64,000 nt of DNA, taken from the NCBI RefSeq assembly GCF_014904695.1, contig NZ_JACXXN010000014.1, forward strand, positions 1 to 64,000, in the 5' to 3' direction. The notes below the pieces were generated by a model. It was not told where the DNA came from and made no database searches. It saw nothing but the letters and a program-made list of their open reading frames with translations. Source of the DNA: Nostoc sp. MG11. GTDB lineage: Bacteria > Cyanobacteriota > Cyanobacteriia > Cyanobacteriales > Nostocaceae. Both the position numbers and the translations under genes were made by a program. Below are positions 47,018 through 56,827 of this stretch, one piece after another. Numbering within the stretch: position 1 is the first letter of the stretch; each line of letters starts with the position of its first letter.

Positions 47018-47278
47018 ATGCCAGATCCATTAATGTATCAACAGGATGTGTTTGTCGTCTTAGAAACAAACCAACCAGAACAGTTTTTGACAGCAACGGA
47101 GTTATTAGAAAAGCTCAAAAGAATTCTTCAACAACTCAAATTTCAAGATTTGTCACCAGATTTGCAAAAGTTTGATGCTGTAGAAGCCCAAGCACAATAT
47201 TTACTTGACACCAGTTGCGAGTTAGATGTTGGCCCTGGGCAATATTTGCAATGGTATGCAGTTCGCTTAGAAAAGTAA
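47018..47278 (+). CDS. Chlororespiratory reduction protein 7 (CRR7) homologue
   Basis: The 86-residue protein with MYQQDVFVVLETNQPEQFLT near the start, ELLEKLKRILQQL, and the C-terminal GPGQYLQWYAVRLEK matches the CRR7 family. In plants CRR7 is needed to accumulate the chloroplast NDH complex; the cyanobacterial homologue is presumed to have a related part in NDH-1 biogenesis. It is soluble and stand-alone. Confidence 0.8.
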   Translation: MPDPLMYQQDVFVVLETNQPEQFLTATELLEKLKRILQQLKFQDLSPDLQKFDAVEAQAQYLLDTSCELDVGPGQYLQWYAVRLEK

Positions 47279-47435
47279 TTTTTGAATCAAAAGTCAATAA
47301 ACTTGCCTTGAAAGTCTATTTTTATTGTTCTCTGTGAGCGCATCTCATGGAGTCTCTTGCAAAAGTCTTAAAGTATCGTCAGACTCAAATCTAGGGTTAT
47401 CCGAACAAAGCCTGATTTATTAGTCTTTTAGGTAT

Positions 47436-47478
47436 GAAGTCCGCCAAGGCGGACTTCCCTGCGGGACGCTACGCGAAC
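47436..47478. repeat. Palindrome plus dispersed repeat
   Basis: GAAGTCCGCC (47436-47445) and GGCGGACTTC (47448-47457) form a perfect 10-bp hairpin, followed by CTTCCCTGCGGGACGCTAC, which recurs with few changes at 2591-2616. The hairpin shares TGAAGTCYGCC with the miniature element in the second IS630 copy. Confidence 0.6.
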
Positions 47479-47519
47479 ATTTTTATAGCTGCAACTTCGG
47501 TCTCGCATACTTTTATTGA

Positions 47520-48083
47520 CTATTTATTAATCAACTCTTTTTGAGTAGTAATCAACGCTAGTTCAATTTTATTTTCACCTGGCTGTGTTATTTCAACATC
47601 CACTCCAGGCCCAAAAAAGCTAGTCATTTTTTCCTGCTTTTTTTGCCATACATCAATAGGTATCAAGGGCGAATCAAATTCTAAAATCAAGGTATAAGAC
47701 CCATTAACTTCTGTTTCTCGTAACCCTGTGACTACTGGTCGTTCCTCATCTGTAGGACTCAGCCCCAAAAAAGAGAGTGCGGAATCTAGATGAGCATCTT
47801 GACCATAGCAGTATCGGGTAATGTCTTTGCGAATTTTATTTTGAGTAACAGTTGCTTGCTGCTCCCGCAGCATTAACATCGACGGTGTGGTAATTTGACT
47901 AAAGGGTATGGGCTTGAGTTCATTAGCTTTGAGCGCCAGCCCACCCAACAATAGAGGAATACCGTAAAAAAATCCTACAAGGTTGAGCGTGGCATTATTA
48001 GCAGCGTAGGCAACAAAGCCAATGATGGTTAATATGCTGCCGATAGTTAAACCGAGTGTTCCCAAAGAAATTTGGCGTAGCAT
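47520..48083 (-). CDS. DUF2854 membrane protein
   Basis: The 187-residue protein has two N-terminal membrane helices (LGLTIGSILTIIGFVAYAA; LNLVGFFYGIPLLLGGLAL) and a soluble domain with FLGLSPTDEERPVVTGLRE and GSYTLILEFDSPLIPIDVWQ, typical of the DUF2854 family found in cyanobacteria and plastids. Function is not established. The ATG at 48083 starts MLRQISLGTLG. It is transcribed alone. Confidence 0.85.
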   Translation of the reverse strand: MLRQISLGTLGLTIGSILTIIGFVAYAANNATLNLVGFFYGIPLLLGGLALKANELKPIPFSQITTPSMLMLREQQATVTQNKIRKDITRYCYGQDAHLDSALSFLGLSPTDEERPVVTGLRETEVNGSYTLILEFDSPLIPIDVWQKKQEKMTSFFGPGVDVEITQPGENKIELALITTQKELINK

Positions 48084-48252
48084 GAGCTTAGATTACTATA
48101 AATTCTTAATACCTCAGTTTTATTATCATCGGCTATGAGTAACAGATTAGGGAAGAGTGTTGGCTTAAACTATTAGATAAGCTCATCTCTCCAGAGCGTT
48201 GGATTTTGAGTTAAGTTTAAACTTGATGATAGTTAAAGTTTGGAAGAAAATA

Positions 48253-48435
48253 ATGGATATACAGACGTTAAAAGAGCGAATTGCTGTAGTGCAAAGTAAG
48301 CGCGAGTATCTGCTGAGTCTGCTGGAGCAACCAAACCTAGGAACATTAAAAATTGACGTAGATCAAGCTCTAGATGAACTAGACGAGTTAATTGATGAAT
48401 TTAGGCGTACTATTCCGCAAACAGAAAATAATTAA
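48253..48435 (+). CDS. Small helical hypothetical protein
   Basis: The 60-residue frame from ATG 48253 (GGAAGAAAA upstream) reads MDIQTLKERIAVVQSKREYL then an acidic helix with LDELDELIDEFRRT. It looks like a short coiled coil; no family is recognised. The frame stays open upstream to 48199 but that part looks non-coding. Support is the ribosome site, the heptad pattern and the hairpin that follows. Confidence 0.5.
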   Translation: MDIQTLKERIAVVQSKREYLLSLLEQPNLGTLKIDVDQALDELDELIDEFRRTIPQTENN

Positions 48436-48466
48436 GTCGAAATAGGCAGTAGTAAGGATAAAAAAC

Positions 48467-48506
48467 TGCGTCGGTGTAACCGTCAACTTACGGCTCTACC
48501 GACGCC
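48467..48506. terminator. Hairpin downstream of the small gene
   Basis: GCGTCGGT and ACCGACGC enclose an inner CCGT/ACGG stem (48468-48505). There is no T-run after it on the plus strand; on the minus strand it would be followed by TTTTTATCC. It could therefore be the terminator of the minus-strand receiver gene at 48581, or a repeat. Confidence 0.45.
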
Positions 48507-48580
48507 CTTCAGTACGATAATTCCCAAATCCCCAGAATTGAGCTAAGCCCAGGTTTGCCAAGCAATCATAGCTATATCAT

Positions 48581-48997
48581 TTATTCTGCAACTAAATCAT
48601 CTCCTGCACGCTGACCTAATTGTCTCACTAAAGCAATGAGTTCGGTCGTGGACACATCTTTTCTGCAAAAATTATCAAAGCTAGGCATTGCTGTTGTCTC
48701 CAGAATGCTTGTATCTTCCACCGAGGAGTAAGCAAGAATTTGAGTATTCGGAGATATGGCTTTTATATGACCAGACGCACTCCAACCATCCATGACGGGC
48801 ATCTGTAAATCTAGAATAATCACGTCAGGATGGCAAAGTTTAACCATTTCTATAGCTTCTTCACCATTACTGGCTAAACCTACTACTTGAATATTTTCCT
48901 GACCAGAAAAAACCAATTGTAAGGTTAAACGAGTTAATTCGTGATCATCAACTACTAAAACGCGCAAGGTAGAAAGCTCGCAGGACAACATTAACAT
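48581..48997 (-). CDS. Single-domain response regulator
   Basis: The 138-residue protein is a receiver domain only: acidic pair in VLVVDDHELTRLTL, phospho-Asp in DVIILDLQMPVMDGWS, switch Thr/Ser in LAYSSVED and Lys in FCRKDV. The N-terminal region resembles NarL-type receivers but the DNA-binding domain is absent, and the frame closes soon after the fifth helix. It may act by protein contact or feed a phosphorelay; no kinase is adjacent. Next upstream gene on the other side is ppk1. Confidence 0.85.
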   Translation of the reverse strand: MLMLSCELSTLRVLVVDDHELTRLTLQLVFSGQENIQVVGLASNGEEAIEMVKLCHPDVIILDLQMPVMDGWSASGHIKAISPNTQILAYSSVEDTSILETTAMPSFDNFCRKDVSTTELIALVRQLGQRAGDDLVAE

Positions 48998-49187
48998 TCC
49001 AGGGAAATAAAAAACTACGTAGGGTAATCTTTAATAGTTTATGGGAACAAGTGCCAGCACTCACTCTATCCTATGGTTGAATAACTTGTGTATTGCCATG
49101 AAAAATAATTTAGATAACTCCAAAAAATTAAAGTTTTCTAAAAAAAACTAAGTTTAGCTAGTTGTCAAGCTAGAAAGAACTTGTTTT

Positions 49188-51368
49188 TTAATCAATCAAG
49201 TTTGAGGTTATGCCAGTTGAACGTAATGCCATATTCATGAGAGTTTTTTGTGAATTAGCTTCTGGACAATCGTCACCAGGACGCCGCTGAATGTAACTGC
49301 CATCAGATTGTAACTCCCAAGCTTGGCGATTATCTGCCAGCATAATTCCCATGATTTCTTGCAAGTCTTTGGCAATATCTGGGTCTTTCACTGGGGTAAT
49401 TACTTCCACACGGCGATCTAGATTGCGGCGCATCCAGTCAGCACTACCGATATAGATTTCTTCTTGTCCATTGTTGTAGAAATAATAAATGCGAGAGTGT
49501 TCTAAAAAGCGACCGACAATGCTGATTATGTGAATATTCTCACTGATATCTTTGAGTCCTGGGCGTAAACAGCAAACGCCTCTAATAATTAGGTCAATTT
49601 GCACTCCAGCGCGGGAAGCTTCATATAAAGTGGCAATAATTTGTGGATCGACTAGGGCGTTCATTTTGGCAACAATGCGTCCAGTGAATCCATTTTGAAC
49701 ATTTTCGATTTCGCGGTGAATTAGGGCTAGAAAGCGATCGCGCATATTCACAGGTGCAACCAGCAACTCTCGATAAGACTTTTGCAAAGAGTAACCTGTC
49801 AAGAAATTAAATAGATCTGTGATGTCAGCACCCAATTCTTCGCGGCAACTGAATAATCCCAAATCTGTATACAGTCGTGCCGTTTTTGGATTATAATTGC
49901 CAGTGCCAATATGCACGTAGCGGCGCATACGGTCTTTTTCTCGTCGCACTACCATGACGGTTTTACTATGGGTTTTCAGCCCCACTAAACCATAGACAAC
50001 ATGAACTCCGACTCTTTCTAGACGCCTTGCCCAGTAAATATTATTCTCTTCATCAAACCGCGCCTTTAATTCCACCAATACAGACACCTGCTTCCCATTT
50101 TCAGCAGCGGCAATTAAAGCGTTGACTATGGGCGAGTCACCAGAAGTCCGGTAAAGGGTCATCTTGATGGCTAACACATTCGGGTCATGAGCAGCGTGGG
50201 TAATAAAGCGCACCACTGTTGCCGAAAAGGATTGATAGGGATGGTGTACTAGCAAATCCTTTTCTCGAATTACAGCAAAAAAGTCTTTTCCTTCGTCTAC
50301 TTCCAGGACATCGGGGTCTAAACTTGGTTCTCTGAGCCGTTGCAGGCGTATAGGTACAACAGATTGTCGCGGTGGGTCTTTGAGTTCCGGTAGTGGCAAT
50401 GCCATAAAGTACATCAAGTCCCGTAGTCCCAAAAGACCGTCTACTTCGTAAACATCCTTTTCTGTTAATTCCAAATCTTGCAATAATCGCGATCGCACTG
50501 GTTCAGGTGTCTGGGATTGAATTTCTAGTCGGACTGGACTCCCCCCCATACGCCGTTTTCGCAATTCCTGTTCGATCGCTAACAACAGGTCATCTGCTTC
50601 ATCTTCTTCTAATACTAAATCGGCGTCGCGGGTGATGCGGAAAGGATGATACTCTTGAATAATCATCCCTGGAAATAGGGATTCCAAATTATGAGCGATC
50701 GCCTGTTCTAAAGGTACTCCAGTCCAGTGGATCGGTTTTCCGTCTTGCTGATCTCCTAACTCTGGCGGTATCGGTAAAAATCGCGGCAGAACGTTAGGGA
50801 CTTTAACTCTGGCAAAAAATTCCTCTTCGGTGTCTGGGTTTTTGACTACAACTGCCAGATTCAAACTAAGATTGGAAATAAACGGAAAAGGATGACTAGG
50901 GTCAACAGCAAGGGGAGTTAGAACCGGGAAGATTTGTTCTTCAAAGTAGCCCTCTAAATGAGTCCGCTGTTTTTGATTCAAATCTATGTAATCCAGAATA
51001 TGGATACCGTGACTTGCTAACAGGGGTCGAAGTACTTGCTCAAAATGTTGGTGCTGTTTTGTGATTTGGGGACTGAGGGTAGACCCAATATCGTCTAATT
51101 GTTGTTGTGGCGTGCGGCCATCAGGAGTTAACTGACTAACTTTTGCTTCTACTTGTTGCTTTAAGCCTGCAACGCGCACCATGAAAAACTCATCTAAATT
51201 GGAACTGAAGATTGCTAGAAACTTGAGGCGTTCGAGAAGAGGCGTGCGATCGTCACAAGCTTCATGTAACACCCTGCCATTAAACTCTAACCAGCTTAAC
51301 TCTCGATTGATATAATACTGCGGGTCACTCAGATTGATGGGGGTCGCGCTCTTTTTGGATTTTACCAT
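49188..51368 (-). CDS. ppk1: Polyphosphate kinase 1
   Basis: The 726-residue enzyme reversibly makes inorganic polyphosphate from ATP. The N-terminal domain opens YINRELSWLEFNGRVLHEA. The catalytic C-terminal domains show LKARFDEENNIYWARRLE, the autophosphorylated His in YVHIGTGNYNPKTARLYTD and the second conserved His in FLEHSRIYYF. ATG 51368 yields a full-length family-typical protein. It is monocistronic as far as can be seen. Polyphosphate metabolism fits phosphate storage in cyanobacteria. Confidence 0.97.
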   Translation of the reverse strand: MVKSKKSATPINLSDPQYYINRELSWLEFNGRVLHEACDDRTPLLERLKFLAIFSSNLDEFFMVRVAGLKQQVEAKVSQLTPDGRTPQQQLDDIGSTLSPQITKQHQHFEQVLRPLLASHGIHILDYIDLNQKQRTHLEGYFEEQIFPVLTPLAVDPSHPFPFISNLSLNLAVVVKNPDTEEEFFARVKVPNVLPRFLPIPPELGDQQDGKPIHWTGVPLEQAIAHNLESLFPGMIIQEYHPFRITRDADLVLEEDEADDLLLAIEQELRKRRMGGSPVRLEIQSQTPEPVRSRLLQDLELTEKDVYEVDGLLGLRDLMYFMALPLPELKDPPRQSVVPIRLQRLREPSLDPDVLEVDEGKDFFAVIREKDLLVHHPYQSFSATVVRFITHAAHDPNVLAIKMTLYRTSGDSPIVNALIAAAENGKQVSVLVELKARFDEENNIYWARRLERVGVHVVYGLVGLKTHSKTVMVVRREKDRMRRYVHIGTGNYNPKTARLYTDLGLFSCREELGADITDLFNFLTGYSLQKSYRELLVAPVNMRDRFLALIHREIENVQNGFTGRIVAKMNALVDPQIIATLYEASRAGVQIDLIIRGVCCLRPGLKDISENIHIISIVGRFLEHSRIYYFYNNGQEEIYIGSADWMRRNLDRRVEVITPVKDPDIAKDLQEIMGIMLADNRQAWELQSDGSYIQRRPGDDCPEANSQKTLMNMALRSTGITSNLID

Positions 51369-51723
51369 GATGACCTAGTATGAGGCAGGTGTCGCCCATT
51401 TAACTGGAGAATACAAACATAGTAAATTAAATAGGGCTTGAGCGGAACTCTGAGATCTTAGTTGTGTATGGCCGCTCCGTCTCTTTGCTTGCTACAGAGC
51501 AACAATGGATACAATATTTACACAATATATAATAAATAATTTTTCCTTCTATGGAGACGCGCTGTTTAAAGTGTCTCTATAGAAGGATGTGTCGCAATTA
51601 TTAACTTGATATTGAACGCATCTTAGACTTGTACAAATTGGTAAAAGATGTATTGTTGCAGAAACAGAGTAACTTGTATCAAGCCTTGTTCTATGTGTCT
51701 TAATTACGAATTATGAATTAGTA
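51369..51723. other. Intergenic region, 355 bp, with a palindrome
   Basis: TATGGAGAC (51549-51557) and GTGTCTCTATA (51570-51580) form an imperfect inverted repeat of a type frequent in Nostocales. Otherwise no gene is seen; it contains the ppk1 promoter region. Confidence 0.4.
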
Positions 51724-53349
51724 CTAGATGCATTTGTTTGGGGTTAGCTCGACATCACGGTTCAACAACATCATCTCAAGCTGAGAAATACGGCGATTTA
51801 AAGCGCCAATGACTTCTTGCGGATCGGAAGGCTTCTGTAACCACCACTTATTTCCTGCTGTTTTCAATGTCAGATTGCGTTCTTGGGTAAATTTATTAAC
51901 AGCGACTCGAACACCAACATAATTTGGATCAGCATAATCATCCCCAAGCATCACGCCATTGGGTTTAAGTAATTCCCAATATTGAATTATGTCTGCATAT
52001 ACGTCGTCCGCTTCATGGCTAGCATCAATATAAATCAAATCAGCTTTTAAGTCTTTTTGTTGTAGCCATCGGGCAGCAATATTACTTGGCAATGGCACAG
52101 GCACAATTAAGTCATGTAGGTTGTTATACATGACATTTGCTAAAAATTGGTAGTAAAGTGTTGGCCAGCCATGCTTTCGGGACAAATTAATTAAACTAAT
52201 GGAGCATTCTCCCGATAAATACTCTATTCCTCCAAGCCAGGTATCAATGCAAATAATTGTGCCGTCAATGTGCTTCTCTTGCAAAAGCTTTGCCATGTGA
52301 ACAGCAGAAGCCCCCTTCCAAGTGCCAACTTCGATAATAATCTTGGGTTTGATTTGATCGATTAATTGACTAAATGAGGGATGGTTACTTCCCCAACCTT
52401 GCAAGTCTAGGGGATAATCGCGGTAGTTGAAATGCGCGTAGGGATTCTCTAAACCCAGCTTATCCGCAATTATTTGAGTTGAATCTTTGAATGCAGTTGC
52501 CTTACCGTTCTGTTCAAAGTCAACTAAAGAGATTTCCAAGACTGATGGTGCAGGAACAAAAGAATTGTCTTGGGCTGTGGTAGATACAGCCAGAGTATAA
52601 GCTTGAGTTAGGGATTCTTTTTCCCAAGGAAAACCTTGCGGATATTTAGTCTGCATGACAGCATTGCCTTGATGGAAAAATTCCAGTTTTACAGAAAACT
52701 TACCCATTCCTACCCGATAATTAAATGTGTAGAAACCAGTGGTATCACAGCGAGGATAGGCTTTGATCAATTCGTTGCACAGGGTAATATCTGGACTTGG
52801 AATGCCAGTTTCAGCAAATCTCACATAAAACAGGTGAGCATATTCGATAACTATTCTTTTTTTCAGAAAGTAGCAACTGGTGTCCACGTGATGATAGTCA
52901 CCTTGGAAAACTTTCCATCGACCTAAACTTTCACAATTATCATAGGTTGCGAAAGTGCCATCTGCGTTTACTATTTTTCTCAATGCATAAGCCCAATCAA
53001 GTTGCTTTTCTTCGACAAGCTGAGCTAAGGAACTAATATGATTTGGCTCAAACCAGTTATCCTCATCTAGAAAGGCTAAATAATCCCCCTTGGCTAAGAA
53101 AGGCGACATGCCATAAATACGGTGTCCATTAAACCCATCCTTACCTGTAGCGTAGGGTAAACAAAGAACATGGGTTTGAGGTTTCTTAAACTCAATTTCC
53201 TGCAAAAGTTCTTGGGTTGCAGCTTCCCGCTCTTGACCATCGATGACAATTAAATGTTCAATGTGTGGGTAATCCTGATCTTGGACGCTTTGAATCGCCT
53301 GTTTTAACAAAGGATTACCTGTTACAGGGGTGATGATAGAAACTAGCAT
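51724..53349 (-). CDS. Fusion: family 2 glycosyltransferase and SAM methyltransferase
   Basis: The 541-residue two-domain protein has an N-terminal GT-A glycosyltransferase (MLVSIITPVTGNPLLKQAI; acidic metal-binding cluster in YLAFLDEDNWFEPNH) spanning about 1-240. The C-terminal part (about 335-500) is a class I SAM methyltransferase of the Methyltransf_24 kind (IIIEVGTWKGASAVHMAKLL; IICIDTWLGG; LIYIDASHEADDVYADI; VMLGDDYAD). It probably builds a methylated glycan. ATG 53349 is chosen: GGAGGT, eight bases upstream, overlaps the stop codon of the preceding gene, so the pair is translationally linked. Confidence 0.85.
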   Translation of the reverse strand: MLVSIITPVTGNPLLKQAIQSVQDQDYPHIEHLIVIDGQEREAATQELLQEIEFKKPQTHVLCLPYATGKDGFNGHRIYGMSPFLAKGDYLAFLDEDNWFEPNHISSLAQLVEEKQLDWAYALRKIVNADGTFATYDNCESLGRWKVFQGDYHHVDTSCYFLKKRIVIEYAHLFYVRFAETGIPSPDITLCNELIKAYPRCDTTGFYTFNYRVGMGKFSVKLEFFHQGNAVMQTKYPQGFPWEKESLTQAYTLAVSTTAQDNSFVPAPSVLEISLVDFEQNGKATAFKDSTQIIADKLGLENPYAHFNYRDYPLDLQGWGSNHPSFSQLIDQIKPKIIIEVGTWKGASAVHMAKLLQEKHIDGTIICIDTWLGGIEYLSGECSISLINLSRKHGWPTLYYQFLANVMYNNLHDLIVPVPLPSNIAARWLQQKDLKADLIYIDASHEADDVYADIIQYWELLKPNGVMLGDDYADPNYVGVRVAVNKFTQERNLTLKTAGNKWWLQKPSDPQEVIGALNRRISQLEMMLLNRDVELTPNKCI

Positions 53350-53356
53350 TGTGTAA

Positions 53357-56053
53357 TTACCTCCAGGTGCGAATAGTTTGACCGCAGTCGTAAGCAATAA
53401 TGGCAAGTTGGAAAAATCTAGCTATTTCGGTAATAGCGGCTTGATTTTCGTACAACACCGAAGCTCGTTTTTGGATTTCTTGCTGAATGTGGCTACGCCA
53501 TTCCAAGTCATGCACGAGGCGATAGGCCATCTCAACATAGGATTGAGCGTCCCAAGCAACGCAATCCAGCAAGCCCATTTGTTGATAAAATCCATAAGTA
53601 AGCCGGCTACGCAAGTAATCTCCTGGCCAGGTGACAATAGGTAATCCAGCCGCAAATGCCTCTAAGGAAGTGTTACCACCTCCAAAGTGAATGGGGTCAA
53701 GCATGACATCCCCTAACATCAATAGCTGTAGATATTCTTCATAACTGAGCCGTCGCATAATGCAGATCCGGTTTGCCACATCGGGAATGGTTTCTACCCA
53801 GCGTTGGCGCAGTAGCTCATCCCAATGAGAGGAGATTCCTTCAAGCAGCACAAACCATCCCTGTGGATCACGCCGCAACAAATCTCCAATAATTTGGTCA
53901 AACTTTGGATGGAACTTAAATGAGCTTTGGGGACAGAGGTAAAGGGAACCTTCTGGAGGTAAACCAAAAGTTTCACGGCTAGCAGGAAGGGGTAGAGTTG
54001 GCTGGGTGTAATAAATTCCTGGTTGTTGCAGTCGGATCAGACGCTCGCTGTAATGATCCTGAGCATTATCAGATTCAAAAACCTCTGCTGAGAGAAAGTA
54101 ATCCATGTTGGGGATACCAGTGGTAGAAGGGTGTCCCCAAGTCATACACTGAACTGGAGCCAGTCGCGCAAAAGCCAGGAAGTAAGACAAAGGAGCCATC
54201 CCAATGTCGGTATAAAACAGCAAGTCTAGTTCCTGTTCAGCAATTTGCTGGCGAGCCTTGACTAAATTGTTTTCCAAGGAAATAACACTATCCGCATAGC
54301 TACCAATTTTTGCGGTCATAGCATCCTTAAAATCAGGCAGGCGTAGCAAAATTACTTCAAACTGGTCACGAGGTAATTTATTAAGAATGCCTCCGTAGAG
54401 TTTACCCATTGTGTGTCCCCGGAGAAATTGGGAACAAAAGCCGATCCGCGATCGCTTCTTTATCGGACGATCGCCTTTACAATGAGGAGCAACCCAGTCC
54501 AGATTTGGGCAATTATTCAGGTAAAAGCGAGCTATTGTTGCTTGCAATTGGCGATCGTTGCGACCATGATAGGCTGGGTAAAAATTTACTCCTGAAGCAA
54601 CACCAACCGGATCTCTGAGTGTGATTCCTTCACTGTCTAACGCTTGAATTTCATGAAGCAAGCGATCGCGCTCTTGATCAATTTCCTGGCAAGAACTGAG
54701 AATTATAGGCAAAGACAGGGCCCGTCGAACTCGAAGATTCGGATCGCGGCATACAGAATAGCCTCGTCGCAACACGTCTCTGCCTTCAGCAAGCTGTCCT
54801 TGAGAAATTAAAGCTTCTCCCAGGTGATAGTAAGTTTCAAACTTATCTGGCTCTAACTCCAGAGCTTGTCGCAGACTCTCAACCGCCTTATCTACTTTAT
54901 TGGTATGGATATAAATCAGACCTTGTGCATAATGTAGATTGGCACATTTAGGATATTGCTCTAGACCTCGTTGGCTACAAAACAAGGCTTCCTCTATCCG
55001 AGACTGTTGACGCAGAAGACGACACAGACAAATCCAGGCATCCTGGTCAGTTAATCCCAAATTTAGAGCTTCTTGATAGCTTGTAATAGCCTTATCTATG
55101 CAACCCGTTAGCACAAAGATATCAGCTAAATTTTTATGGGCAAGGGCATAATGAGGACGCAACTTGATTGCTTGTTCAAAGTAATCGCTAGCCTCTTGCC
55201 ATTTCATCCGCCGTTTGCAAATAATGCCCAGATTGTTAAGAGCTTCGGGAAAATCTGGTTTTAACTTTAGGGCTGTTTCTAAACACTCTGTTGCCTCTTC
55301 TAGTTGATTTTGTCGAGTTAAGATTAATCCCAAATTCCGGTAAGCCTCTGCATAGCTGGGAGCAATATCAATTGCTCGACGGTAACAAGCAATAGCTTCT
55401 TCAACTTGTCCTTGGTCTTTGTAAATATTTCCCAGATAATTATGGGCGATCGCTTCTTCTGGTGCTAGCTGAATTGCCTGTTTTAAATAGACAATAGCTT
55501 CTGCTAACATTCCCTTTGTTTTCAGGGTTGAACCTAAATGTTTGAGAGTATCAACATCATCGGGATTTAATGTTAAAGCTTGTCTGAATAGGGCAATAGC
55601 TTCATCTAGCTCCCCTTGCTGCGTCAACACTAAGCCCAAATTATTAATGGCTTCGAGATAGTTAGGGTTCAGATTCAAACCTTCTCGAAAACTGCTTATT
55701 GCTTCATCTAACTTGCCTTGCTCTCTGAGCAAAAGTCCTAAATTATTCAGAACTTCTGGAAAGTTTGGTTGCAAACGCACAGCTTGACGATAACAAGCAA
55801 TGGCCTCCTCAACCTGTCCCTGGAGGGAAAATAACACTCCTAAGTTACTGTAAGCTTCCGCGTACTCTGGGTTGATATGTAGAGCCTGCTGAAATGCACC
55901 CACCGCTTCTTGAAGTTGACTACTCAAAGCTAAAGCGGTTCCTAGTTGGAAATAAAATTCTGGTGCATTTGGGCTTTTAGTAATTTCTTCTTGAAAGTAG
56001 GCAATAGCCTCTGAGTAATGCCCTTTGGTAAGCAAAGCAGTACCGTCACTCAT
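53357..56053 (-). CDS. TPR protein with O-GlcNAc-transferase-like (SPINDLY) catalytic region
   Basis: The 898-residue protein has about 12 tandem TPR units from residue 5 to about 420 (each like AIACYRQAVRLQPNFPEVLN), then a GT41-type catalytic region: SRIGFCSQFLRGHTMGKLYG, DLLFYTDIGMAPLSYFLAFA, RLAPVQCMTWGHPSTTGIPN, LCPQSSFKFHPKFD and HFGGGNTSLEAFAAGLPIVT. Such proteins add sugars to proteins or act in surface glycan synthesis. ATG 56053 (MSDGTALL) is preferred over TTG 56098. It forms an operon with the fusion gene that follows. Confidence 0.87.
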   Translation of the reverse strand: MSDGTALLTKGHYSEAIAYFQEEITKSPNAPEFYFQLGTALALSSQLQEAVGAFQQALHINPEYAEAYSNLGVLFSLQGQVEEAIACYRQAVRLQPNFPEVLNNLGLLLREQGKLDEAISSFREGLNLNPNYLEAINNLGLVLTQQGELDEAIALFRQALTLNPDDVDTLKHLGSTLKTKGMLAEAIVYLKQAIQLAPEEAIAHNYLGNIYKDQGQVEEAIACYRRAIDIAPSYAEAYRNLGLILTRQNQLEEATECLETALKLKPDFPEALNNLGIICKRRMKWQEASDYFEQAIKLRPHYALAHKNLADIFVLTGCIDKAITSYQEALNLGLTDQDAWICLCRLLRQQSRIEEALFCSQRGLEQYPKCANLHYAQGLIYIHTNKVDKAVESLRQALELEPDKFETYYHLGEALISQGQLAEGRDVLRRGYSVCRDPNLRVRRALSLPIILSSCQEIDQERDRLLHEIQALDSEGITLRDPVGVASGVNFYPAYHGRNDRQLQATIARFYLNNCPNLDWVAPHCKGDRPIKKRSRIGFCSQFLRGHTMGKLYGGILNKLPRDQFEVILLRLPDFKDAMTAKIGSYADSVISLENNLVKARQQIAEQELDLLFYTDIGMAPLSYFLAFARLAPVQCMTWGHPSTTGIPNMDYFLSAEVFESDNAQDHYSERLIRLQQPGIYYTQPTLPLPASRETFGLPPEGSLYLCPQSSFKFHPKFDQIIGDLLRRDPQGWFVLLEGISSHWDELLRQRWVETIPDVANRICIMRRLSYEEYLQLLMLGDVMLDPIHFGGGNTSLEAFAAGLPIVTWPGDYLRSRLTYGFYQQMGLLDCVAWDAQSYVEMAYRLVHDLEWRSHIQQEIQKRASVLYENQAAITEIARFFQLAIIAYDCGQTIRTWR

Positions 56054-56098
56054 GTATCTAGCCCTAAGTTTATAAAGAAGATTAAAAACATTACGCAA

Positions 56099-56767
56099 TG
56101 TGCAACTGTTTCTAGAGCAAGCTTTTTAAAAGCGTAAGAGTTCCCTTTAGAGTTAGCTAAATGAGGATATCTCACTCAAACTAAATTGCAACAATAGCCT
56201 GATAATTTATATCTCAGGCTAATAGTTAAAGTCGTCTCAAGACGACTGGTAAGGGAATTCAGTCCACACTTTACGAACTTTCGCTATTCTCCAATCCTTT
56301 CAAGAGGATTAAACCCCATTGATGCATAGGTTGCAGTTCACTTAAGTGGACTTAAGCTATTAGCCAAGAATTAAATTTCTTGGCGGGAGATTGGGCAAGT
56401 GCAAGATTTGAATTATCCCTAACTCTCCTTAAAAAGCAGAGAACTCAAGAGAAAGTTGCGTATCGCGTAAATATTGCAAGCGTTACCTAGTACATCATCA
56501 AAGCTTAAATGTAACATCAGTACTTTTACTGAAATAAATTTACATTGTAGTTTTTCTTACACAAAATATTATGTATCAAGTAACTTACTTAAATACAGCG
56601 GTAGGATTTATTTGATTGTTATTAGTCTTATTAACTAATATATGCTCTATTTTTCTTAAAATTTTAGTACTAGCTTTCAAGCTCATATTAGAAATTATAC
56701 TTGTTAGTACTTAAAATTTATCACCAATATATTTTTGCATTAATTCAGTATTTGTACTGAAACTTCT
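56099..56767. other. Intergenic region before the secreted-protein array
   Basis: No gene is seen. Perfect palindromes include AGTCGTCT-CA-AGACGACT (56231-56248) and AATCCT...AGGATT (56292-56309). The rest is AT-rich. It lies between the promoters of the divergent glycosylation operon and the first secreted-protein gene. Confidence 0.4.
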
Positions 56768-56827
56768 ACCTAAAGTGAAAGCTATATTAAGAGCGCAAAG
56801 ATACACAATAACGAGGAGTTCGTAAAC
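56768..56827 (+). promoter_or_regulatory. Conserved promoter/leader of the secreted-protein array, copy 1
   Basis: The segment has TACTGAAAC (56754-56762), TAAAGTGAAAGCTATATTAA (56771-56790), a -10-like TATATT (56783-56788), GCAAAGATACACAA and a ribosome site GAGGAG (56813-56818). The same order recurs before the genes at 57642 and 58899, so promoter and leader were duplicated with the genes. It is absent before 59915. Confidence 0.6.

Noticed and set aside
56280-56330. AATCCTTTCAAGAGGATTAAAC resembling a CRISPR repeat end
   Set aside because: Only one copy exists, with no spacers and no cas genes in the window.
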